Below, piece by piece: positions 55,889-64,000 of a stretch of DNA of 64,000 nt. The position numbers and the translations under genes were made by a program. This stretch comes from Actinomucor elegans (Eukaryota; Mucoromycota; Mucoromycetes; Mucorales; Mucoraceae). The notes below the pieces were generated by a model, which worked only from the letters and a program-made list of their open reading frames with translations, did no database searches and was not told where the DNA came from. The stretch covers positions 248,001-312,000 of the forward strand of contig JAMSLZ010000003.1 of the NCBI GenBank assembly GCA_026027325.1. Reading direction: 5' to 3'. Every line of letters starts with the position of its first letter. Position 1 is the first letter of the stretch.

Positions 55889-57805
55889 ATGCTTACACTT
55901 CCTGTGGCGTTATTCATTTATCAAATCATTGCCTTACTGGCTACTACCGCTTTAGTTAATTCTCTAATGCTCAATTGCAGGTTGGACTTTCGTCTTATGC
56001 ATATACAAAACCCTTATGACAAACTGAAAAACCTTAAACTGTTCAAATCGGATACACCTGGAAAACTCGCTCTATTCTTCTGGACACTTGTGGCGTTGGT
56101 TTTGACATTTCTTCCAGCACTCCTTACTATGACCAATAATATGTTTGAGTATAATGTATACTATACCGATATCCGCATCATCGGCCAAGAAGAACCACAA
56201 AGCGGAACCGTCCCAGCTTTAATACAAGAAAATGAAACGTACCCTATCTTTGACACTTTCAGTTATTATGACCCTAGATATGACGAGAGATTTATATTGC
56301 CTTTTCTTATGAATATACATGAGGTACTCAAGACTTATCTTCGCCGCAATTTAAAGAAACAAGTATATCCCAATCATTCTGGTGTATGGTACAGCGGTCT
56401 TTCAGACTTTGACGAGAAGCTGTTCGTGGTGCAAAATATAGCAACAACAAAAAAAAGGCTTAAATACCCTGAGTTCAGTCTACAAAAATCAGATGCTATC
56501 ACTGGTACATACAGTCCTCAGGGCTCTAATATATCTACATATACATTTGGATTGCAAAACCAAGACTCTTCTACTTTGAATTTTTGTGCCGGTGCCAGCA
56601 ATAATAGCACAACACTGATCACAGATTTTTTGGGTATTGAAGGACATCGTATACAAGCTATCCGTGGCGCATTACCACCTTCTCCAGCTTGTTTTCCAGT
56701 AAGCGATGCAAGTCTACCCATCCTAGTACAGCCACAGAATCAAAAGCTACAACCTAGTGTTTTGGACAGCAATGACCGTGTATTTCGGTCCAAACAGCTC
56801 TCTGGGCCCATTGATCTCATTGATGTAGCACTCAGTATTAGTGGCGTGAATCTCAATAATACTCATATTTCGATGGGGGTCAAAAAAACGGCACATATAA
56901 CTGTATATAACACTAACACTGATTACAATTACCCCAACGAGCTTCTCAATTGTTTGCCCAATGTACGGAATGAGGAACACTACTGGGATCATCTAGACCT
57001 CCCTACCAATTCTATATACAATCATGTTAATCATACACGTATCGTGTGTGCTTTGCGTGCCTTGTCGCAACAAAATCCGGATATGCCTATCTTGCAAGCT
57101 TCTCGTCGTGTAACAGAGCAAAATTCTTCTTTGAACTCAGTCTATACCTATTTGGCAGGCACACAGGCTAACCCTTTGGGCGGTTACATGGTAGATCTGA
57201 CTTGGTTCACTGCTTATACTGTAGCCGCACCTGTTGCAGTGTTTCCTGAAGATAATAAGGAGTATCTGGTGGCGCATGTACGCAGTGATGAGCTTTTGTT
57301 TGTAAGAAGTATGACTAATCTGAGTATAGAAGAAAAACTTGAGAATGCTGATCCTTATGGATATGCATTTGATTCAACAACAAGGAGACCTCTCTTAGCT
57401 GATCTTGTGTTGGTGCGCGCAGCTCTATTGCAAGGAAACACGTATTACTTTACCATGATACAAGCAAATCCTCGTTATGCTATCAATACAGAGAGTAACT
57501 GGCGCATTCGGATTCCTGTTCTTGGATGTCTTTCATTTATGTTTTGGGTGATACTTGGCCGCAGAGTGGGTACAGAAGCCAATCTAAGGTCTATGCTGAT
57601 AGATACTGTGGTTGTTAATGAACATATTGCCAAAGAAGATGACTTATTGACCATGGTTAATGGTATAAGAGGGCCTGTGAGACAGCCTCCATCAAAACAC
57701 TATTTTGGAAAGCGTGCTAGATTGGGACTTGCCAAAGAATATACCTCAAAGCTTCCCATATTAACCGTGGACGGTGCTCCAGTAGAAATGTGCTCAATTG
57801 AGTAG
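55889..57805 (+). CDS. Cluster paralogue P4 (subfamily B), unknown membrane-anchored protein
   Basis: An intact 638-residue intronless gene, the closest relative of P2. Helix 1 is within residues 3-29, followed by CRLDFRLMHIQNPYDKL, then helix 2 (60-80, LALFFWTLVALVLTFLPALL). The ectodomain contains IGQEEPQSGTVPALIQENE, HSGVWYSG, TYTFGLQNQDSSTLNFC, ACFPVSDASLP, LNNTHISMGVKKTAHIT and RIVCALRALSQQNP, plus several sequons. The four family cysteines are kept (NFC, ACF, LNC, IVC). Helix 3 lies at about 540-556 (VLGCLSFMFWVILG). The tail has RSMLIDTVVVNE and LPILTVDGAPVEM; the D-D-I of its relatives is D-G-A here. Residues 379-463 are the conversion-like block shared with P2. Function unknown. Confidence 0.85.
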   Translation: MLTLPVALFIYQIIALLATTALVNSLMLNCRLDFRLMHIQNPYDKLKNLKLFKSDTPGKLALFFWTLVALVLTFLPALLTMTNNMFEYNVYYTDIRIIGQEEPQSGTVPALIQENETYPIFDTFSYYDPRYDERFILPFLMNIHEVLKTYLRRNLKKQVYPNHSGVWYSGLSDFDEKLFVVQNIATTKKRLKYPEFSLQKSDAITGTYSPQGSNISTYTFGLQNQDSSTLNFCAGASNNSTTLITDFLGIEGHRIQAIRGALPPSPACFPVSDASLPILVQPQNQKLQPSVLDSNDRVFRSKQLSGPIDLIDVALSISGVNLNNTHISMGVKKTAHITVYNTNTDYNYPNELLNCLPNVRNEEHYWDHLDLPTNSIYNHVNHTRIVCALRALSQQNPDMPILQASRRVTEQNSSLNSVYTYLAGTQANPLGGYMVDLTWFTAYTVAAPVAVFPEDNKEYLVAHVRSDELLFVRSMTNLSIEEKLENADPYGYAFDSTTRRPLLADLVLVRAALLQGNTYYFTMIQANPRYAINTESNWRIRIPVLGCLSFMFWVILGRRVGTEANLRSMLIDTVVVNEHIAKEDDLLTMVNGIRGPVRQPPSKHYFGKRARLGLAKEYTSKLPILTVDGAPVEMCSIE

Positions 57806-59685
57806 TTATCTTATATATATATTCAAAGGGGTATGCAAAATAAAAGTTTTTATCAAGATTTATTAATTAGAACTCAAGACACCCACTATATTCAATACTT
57901 TTTTCCCACTTTTGATCTCAATTGTCTTTAATAACTATAAAAAAAAGCTTTTACAATTCCATATATTGTACGATTTGCAGAATATATCCATCAAGCTTAT
58001 TTGTTTATCCAGAAAATCTTGAAAGTGCATAAAAGGAAGGAACCAGTTGACAGATCTGTTGCCATATAAAATACGCATAACTCATGCCTATTGCATTATT
58101 AAATATAATACATCGACCATATGCAGAGAGGTACAAAGCCTTAATAGGTGCAATTGCTCATTTTAAATAACAATTACTGCCGATTTGATAGGGTATTTCG
58201 TCGAGATTAGTCGAAAGATATATAAACCTAATACAATGCTATTCGATAACGATATATGGATACTCGCCAAAATTCTACTAAATGGTGCTTCTAGTAGATG
58301 AAAAAGTTCTTTTCAGCATGTAATTGCTTGTAATTTGATGCAAAATCTGACCAAGGTTAGTTGAGAGATCCAAAGATTTTTAGAACTTAGATTTCGATAG
58401 TTACATGATGGAATATATATAATTCAATGCTAATGATTAAAAGTAAATGTATTCAGTGGACTCGAATAAAATAAAATAAATTATTAAATGCAGTAGCTTA
58501 TTCTAAAGATGAATTATTGTTCAGGTGTGATATTCTGCCGAGAAAGAACGAGCAAGGGATCTATATGCCACCACAGACAACTGATCATTTCTAGATCCTC
58601 AACCCATATTAGTCTAATAGCATGTCGAATTGATAGATCCTTGAAACAAACTGCTACTCATATCACTGCATTTATCGAACTACCGTACAGTGAAAATATC
58701 ATAACTGAGAGATTTGGGTATAAAATAGAATAAATTGAAATGAGCTTTTCTAAAGAATAGAATGAGGCTCATATTAAATCCTTTATTATAATATGGATAG
58801 TATTCATAGTAAAGAAATTAGGTGGTCATTATATCCGTTGGATTCGATTAGCGGCTTATCTGGCATTCTATCCTGTTCACACATGTAGTAAATCGCTTGC
58901 ATATAGTTACTGATCATCTTATATAACTGTTTGAGTAATAATTGTAGCCTTGAGTTCCAAGTTTAGAATCAATGGGAATAATTTTATCATGCAGGACACC
59001 TAACAAGTAAACAGAAATGGTTAATCTATATATACTTTTTAATAAGACATAAATCATACATAATTATTCAGAATGCCCTATATTCAATAGTTTTATTGGA
59101 AGAGTACAATAATAATAACATAGGTTCATTATCTAAGAATTCAGTATTTTTAAGGACATAGAAATTGAGCAATATAATGGCGCCACATGATGACTATAAA
59201 TGAGAGTGTCGTTTACTGGTACATTAATAGCCTTGTAAAACAAAAGAGCATTAGGCAGACTGATATGATTAAAAGATGGGAAATTTATATTGATTGCTGA
59301 CAATTGGCACTGTGGAACGATGTTGTGCTTTCAAAAAACCACGAAAAGTTAACAAAGTTTACTTTAATAGAGCTTTTGACAAGAGATATTTGTGAATTAA
59401 TACAAAGCATTTTAGCAAAGTTTATATTATATTTTACTCTGTATCGAATGGTGTAAAGATAATGCTATATTTCTCTTTGGAATTATTTTTGAATTATATG
59501 CAATCTATTGCATTTTTGATAGACAAAAAATTATGCCTTTCATAAAAATCCAACGAAGATTTAAATAAAACCCAAATGGTATCCCTCACAAAATCTGGCT
59601 CTTTTGATTGGCTATAAGGCTGTATAAAAATTTTCTTCCCTTACTATCTATCTTTTTTTCCGCATCCTTCTTCTTTATCGACACT
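57806..59685. repeat. Spacer with three degenerate repeat units
   Basis: 1.9 kb without a supported gene. Repeat cores lie near 58193 (GGGTATTTCGTCGAGATTAG), 58341 (CAAAATCTGACCAAGG then TTAGTTGAGAGATC) and 58527 (GTGATATTCTGCCGAG). The third is preceded by ATTAAATGCAGTAGCTTATT, matching ATTAAATGCAGTAGTTGGTT at 25.0 kb. The spacing (about 150-185 bases) resembles the 24.7 kb array. Confidence 0.55.
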
Positions 59686-61253
59686 ATGGGTTCCAGATTC
59701 TCAAAAGAAAAGACAGAGCCATCGTCTTGCAGCGAAACCAAGAGCGTCAGCAAAGTTTCTGTCAAATCAGAAACCACATCTGTCTCCATTGGCACAAAAC
59801 GATCTGCCCCTGTGGATCAAGCACAGCCTGAAAAAAAGTCAAAAAAAAAGTTTAAAAAGAAAGAGACATGGGGACAAAACAAGCCCAAGACGGGTGTTAG
59901 TAATCTGCAAACGAGACCCGAACGTTTGGGACCTAAAGAGCCTCGTGTACCTAAAAAGAAGGTAGCTCTATTAGTTGGATTCAACGGAACTGGTTACCAA
60001 GGCATGCAATTGTAACGATCTACACAATAGTTATTATAATCAACCGTACTAAATCATTCTATGTATAGGAACCCTAACGCCAACTCAATTGAAGGTGTCT
60101 TATTTGAAGCCATGTGTAAAGCAAATGCGATTTCGAAAGATAATTCAGACGATCCCAAGAAATCAGCCTGGATGCGTGCAGCACGTACTGACAAAGGTGT
60201 TCATGCCGCCGGTAACTTGTTATCGCTCAAGATGCAAGTGCCTGAAGAATACGATATAGTGGAGCGTATCAACGAATTCTTGCCTCCACAGATCCGTGTA
60301 TGGGGTTATGTACCTGTCATTCGCTCTTTCCATGCCAAAAACCTCTGCGACTCTCGTGTTTATGAATACCTTTTACCCACTTGCGCTTTTATGACACCCG
60401 AAAAGAAGATCATGACGGATGAGCCTACAAATGAAGATGACTTGATGATCTGTAACAACAATTTGGAAAACCCTATTGTCAAATATACAACACGTAGCAC
60501 ACCTGAATTAACCAAACAACGCCATGACTATCGCGCTACGCCCGAACAATTAAAAACATTCACAGAGGCTCTCAAGTGCTTTGAAGGCACACACAATTTC
60601 CATAATTACACCAATGGCAAAGCATTCACAGATAAAAGTGCGCATCGATACATCATGAGTATTACAGTGGGAGATCCTATTTATATTGATGGATCTGAAT
60701 GGGTCAGTATAAAACTGCATGGGCAATCTTTTATTTTACATCAAATTCGAAAGATGATCTGTAAGTGATTATACATCGTATAGTTATCGATATACTAACC
60801 TCGTGTTTTGTAGCTATGGCTATGCTAGTGACACGCACAAAGACACCTGTTTCATTGATCCCAAAAACATTTGAAGAAAACCGCATCAATATCCCTAAAG
60901 CACCAGCCCTCGGTTTACTCTTGGAACGACCTATCTTTAATGTATACAACGAAAAGACCCGCACTAAATCCAACCAAGTATGTCGCGATATTGTCAGTTT
61001 TGACGCCTACAAGGATAAGATTGAAGCGTTCAAACAAGAATGGATTTATAAAAAGATTTTTGATGCCGAAAACAACGAACACGTCTTTGATGGATACCTT
61101 ACTTCTCTGGATGCTCATATTGGACCCGACTATCACTATTTAAATCCTGAAGGTATCATTCCTGATGAGTGTCTTGTTTCTACCAAATACAACAGACCTG
61201 TGGTCACCAAGAAAGATTCGGATGATGAATTAGAAGAGGATGGAGACGAGTAA
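59686..61253 (+). CDS. PUS1: tRNA pseudouridine synthase 1 (TruA family)
   Basis: PUS1 converts uridines to pseudouridine in tRNAs and some other RNAs. Three exons, join(59686..60011, 60069..60760, 60814..61253), encode 485 residues. A basic N-terminal region (KKSKKKFKKKETWGQNK) is a probable nuclear signal. The catalytic domain opens KVALLVGFNGTGYQGMQLNPN. The catalytic aspartate is Asp150 in MRAARTDKGVHAAGN. Other family pieces are SFHAKNLCDSRVYEYLLPT, FEGTHNFHNYTNGK and ILHQIRKMISMAMLVTRT. The tail is acidic (DSDDELEEDGDE). The frame is open upstream to a TTG at 59608 with a hydrophobic, presequence-like extension, but no upstream ATG exists, so the nuclear form is called. Confidence 0.95.
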
Positions 61254-61399
61254 GGTGACACCGACCGGCCTTTTATTTCAGAAGAGAAATAGCCATGACT
61301 AACGTAAAATTCCACGCTTTTTTTTTTTCTGCTTATAAAGTCTATGTTCTATGTTCTTTTCCTCCTTTCCCTTTTTTTTCTTAATAAATACTTTAAAAA

Positions 61400-62511
61400 A
61401 TGGCTTCTGCTGCTGCTGATCGTGTTTCTCAAATTGTTGGACATTTAGCTAATGTCACACCTTCGCTTAAAGACAAAGTCTGTATCGTGACGGGAGCTGG
61501 TTCCGTATATGGTATTGGGTAAAAAAAAAAAAAAGAATGATTTCAACCAAAGTAGAACAAGTAAAAACTTATACCACAATAGTCGCGCTACAGCTATCTC
61601 TCTCGCTAAACGAGGCCCCAAAGCGATTTACGTGACTGATCTTACACTCAACAACTTGGATGATTTGGTCAAAGAAATCGAAACCAATTATAAAGGCGTT
61701 CAATGTATTGCCCGCGCTGTGGATGCTGCTTCTACTTCTGCCGTAACAGGCATCATTGATGAAGCGCTCGCTAGTTTCGGCCGCTTGGATGTCTTTTTTG
61801 CTAATGCAGGTGTAGCAACTGGTGACCGTTTGCAGGACGAGGACGCAGAAAGTTTCATGAACATGATGCGTATCAATGCATTAAGTTGCTTTTTAGCTAT
61901 CAAGCATGCTGGAGCTGCTATGCTCAAGCTAGGAGGCGGCAAAGAGATGACTGGTGGTTCAATCATCTGTACAGCTTCTGTTGCTGGTATTCGTTCTGGT
62001 GCAGGATCGCCAGAATACTCTGCATCCAAAGCTGCGTAGGTTATATTATGGACTGGTACAAGTAAGAATCTAACCCTTCCTTCTCAATAGTGTCATTAAT
62101 TTATGTCAAACTTCTTCTTTCCAATATGCTGGTACTAATATACGCGTCAATGCCATTTGTCCTGTAAGATTAGAATTTTTTTTTAAAAAAAAAAAGATGC
62201 ATGTTATTGACAATGAATATGATAGGGGCTTATTGAGACAGGTATGACCAAGTCCACATTTGATTATGCTCGTCAAAAGGGTTCTTCACACAAGATTGGT
62301 CAACTGAACCCTACCAAGCGGTATGGTGTTTCATCCGAGGTAAGTGAATAATATTTGTAGCTAGAAATACCATTATTAAAATTAAACAATAGATTGCTCA
62401 CGTTGTTGCATTTTGGCTTCTGACGAAGCTTCTTATCTTAATGGTCAGGCTATTGCTGTGGACGGTGGTCTTTCTGCTAGCCATCCTATTGTTCCTGGCC
62501 GATTCCATTAA
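61400..62511 (+). CDS. Short-chain dehydrogenase/reductase, with probable one-base frameshift near its end
   Basis: Five exons, join(61400..61518, 61583..62035, 62091..62163, 62226..62339, 62393..62511), cover an NAD(P)-dependent SDR oxidoreductase. The cofactor motif is [19 protein letters not shown], then YVTDLTLNN (Asp after the second strand, favouring NAD). The NAG motif is [11 protein letters not shown], the catalytic Ser is in [13 protein letters not shown], and YSASKAA holds the Y-x-x-x-[21 protein letters not shown] and [10 protein letters not shown] follow. In the last exon the expected ending ([23 protein letters not shown], then PIVPGRFH and TAA) needs one extra T in the TTTT at 62411-62414; as written the frame shifts. 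Total exon length is 878, not a multiple of three. A homopolymer sequencing error is the simplest explanation; a true mutation is possible. Confidence 0.8.
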
Positions 62512-62527
62512 GTTTGTTATGTATTTA

Positions 62528-64000
62528 TTAAAGATCAAGTTGTGTGGTATCGATAAAATGTTGAATAATGGCTTGACCGCCATCCGTAGTAAAGCGCTTT
62601 TGTCTGCACACTATACTACCGTGCGCATTAAACGCTCTCAAGTAAGCCCAGACTCTTTCCCATTCTAAAAGCCTTAAATTGTCGTGAATGCGTCTGGTTG
62701 TATCATCAAAATTTAAGGGTTTACTTTGAGCAAGTAGTGTTTTGGCAGGCTCTACTTTATAGTAATAGTCATCATATGCTGGATCGGGCTTTTTTGCTTG
62801 TTCGCTTGAATGTTTTAATGGAGGCGTGTCTTGTTCTCCTGGTAGGTTCATAGCATCCAATGCACCAGCTAATATTTCTCCATTGACATATCGATCGCCT
62901 TCACTGGATCGACGAGGCAACGTCTCTTGGCTGCAATTGTTTGTGACTAATAGTTGCTTATGTAGTAATCGAGAGACGCGGTGTCGACTGACTAGTCCTT
63001 GAACGCCAATATAAGACATGGCAAGGACAAAGAAGACAGGAAATAGCACAGGCAAAAGGCAATAAAAGACATATTTGAGTATGATAGGTTTCAGAGGGCG
63101 TTTGTCTTTCTTGTTTTGCAGTGCTTTACTGCCTGGAATACGCATATCAAATCCTGTAACAACTGACATGTACTTTTCGTCTAGCGTGCTAGATTATCTT
63201 GTAAGTAACGGAGATTGTTCATATGCAATGATACTTACAAGTCTATCTTTCCTTTGCTATCATAGAAGTAATCCATTATTTCTATGCCTGCAGTCCAATA
63301 AGGCACTGTACGATCATTAGCTACGTTGGCATAGGCTCTTCTATGCTTAAACTTGCTGAGATATTTAAAATAAATCTGATCTGGATCTGATAAAACCTCT
63401 AAAATGGTCTTGTTTTGTGCTTTATCAAACGTATCTAGTAATTGGAGTTGTTCTCCGGACCTTGATACCATCCTTCCACTGATCAATTTAAAAAAATATG
63501 AAAACACTGAAGTGCTAGGCAGCTTGACACCCATATGTGGTGTAGCAAATGTAACAAAGTACTAAAACAGATATGTGAGTTGAGCTTGGCAAAAAGCTTC
63601 TTTCAAAGTGTAATTCTTACGTCAGGTTCAATGGTGCTAAAGAAGCCTTTTTTACCCAAGATACCAACGGCATATCGTACAATTAACCCACCCAATGAAT
63701 AGCCAATCAAACTGATCTTCTTTACCTTCTTCCCTTTCCTACTGAGTCGTACAACAGTGGATTCAATCTAAATGTGCTTTAGTAAGTATTGATAATTGCT
63801 AGAGCATGATATCAGGACTTACATCTTGAACAAGTCTTTCTCCACAGATATCAATACCATCATACGAGTATTTTGCTTCATTCACGCTTGAATTCAACTA
63901 TGTATTGTAAGGCCATTAAAAGAATGTTTTGACATTTCCAATAAAAACCTACAATGTGAATAGTTTCGCCATACTTTTTCATGAGTTCTCTTTCAATGTA
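62528..64000 (-). CDS. DUF676 (ROG1-like) lipase/serine esterase, 5' end beyond the window
   Basis: Exons on the minus strand are complement(62528..63188, 63239..63561, 63621..63767, 63823..63897, 63953..>64000); the N-terminus lies outside. The order is typical of DUF676 lipases (ROG1/YOR059C type). YIERELMKKYGETIHI and YSYDGIDICGERLVQDI lead to the nucleophile elbow ISLIGYSLGGLIVRYAVG, then YFVTFATPHMGVKLP and YANVANDRTVPYWTAGIE, with a likely catalytic Asp in NDRTVPY. A C-terminal membrane helix (VFYCLLPVLFPVFFVLAMSY) and a soluble tail of about 140 residues follow, so the protein is probably anchored to ER or lipid-droplet membrane. It converges with the SDR gene, with 16 bases between the stops. 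Confidence 0.9.

Noticed and set aside
59608..59685. Hydrophobic, presequence-like N-terminal extension of PUS1
   Set aside because: It begins with TTG, not ATG; without transcript or initiation data I kept the ATG at 59686.
62441..62668. Open plus-strand hydrophobic frame at the end of the SDR gene
   Set aside because: It is the shifted frame of the SDR exon and overlaps the well supported lipase gene on the other strand.
1..64000. tRNA, rRNA, snRNA, CRISPR, viral or intact transposon genes
   Set aside because: I looked for B-box-like GGTTCGA signals, rRNA-like blocks, repeat-spacer arrays and transposase or reverse transcriptase motifs and found none convincing; a tRNAscan or Rfam search would be decisive.

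Overview
This looks like one contiguous piece of nuclear DNA from an early-diverging filamentous fungus, most likely Mucoromycota (Mucorales-like). The DNA is AT-rich, and genes have short introns (about 47-81 bases) that can be placed by GT/GC...AG borders and reading-frame continuity. The gene set is eukaryotic and fungal: a COP9 signalosome subunit, a cytosolic-type histidyl-tRNA synthetase, SYS1, PEX16, MPDU1, MAM33, PUS1, ceramide glucosyltransferase, an Ecl1-type zinc protein and a Kre9/KNH-type wall protein. The genus is inferred, not proven.

Layout. 0.5-8.1 kb is compact housekeeping: CSN3 (+), HTS1 (-), SYS1 (-), a possible decayed gene, PEX16 (+) and a 69-residue membrane protein (-). 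From 9.5 to 15.3 kb there are three well spaced minus-strand genes: a glutathione S-transferase, a mitochondrial-type hotdog thioesterase and MPDU1. After a 4.4 kb desert come a PWWP chromatin protein (+), a DUF4203/TMEM198-like membrane protein (+), an 84-residue small gene (+) and a Kre9/KNH-type surface protein (-). From 27.3 to 41.3 kb the DNA is nearly empty. It holds one Ecl1-like gene, gene fossils (a short-chain dehydrogenase relic and a repeated small ORF) and degenerate repeats. From 41.3 to 46.2 kb there are a single-C2 protein, ceramide glucosyltransferase, an FHA-like protein and MAM33. The right end holds PUS1, a short-chain dehydrogenase with a probable one-base frameshift, and a partial DUF676 lipase.

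The most interesting part is 47.2-57.8 kb. Four intronless paralogues of about 620-640 codons encode an unrecognised membrane-anchored family. They form two divergent pairs, (- +)(- +): genes P1/P2 and P3/P4. P1 and P3 belong to one subfamily and P2 and P4 to another, so the block looks like a duplicated divergent pair. All four share N-terminal membrane helices, a large predicted ectodomain with four shared cysteines, a late transmembrane helix and a cytosolic tail with a shared LTxD motif. In each subfamily the same central module is almost identical at the DNA level (2 differences in 254 bp; 1 in 170 bp) while the flanks have diverged. This is a signature of gene conversion. P1 carries a single in-frame TAG at codon 88 in an otherwise open frame.

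The intergenic deserts also contain a degenerate dispersed repeat, about 175 bp per unit where it is tandem, with a core resembling GATATCTGATC...GAGAGATCTA. I saw no intact transposon, CRISPR array, rRNA or convincing tRNA gene.
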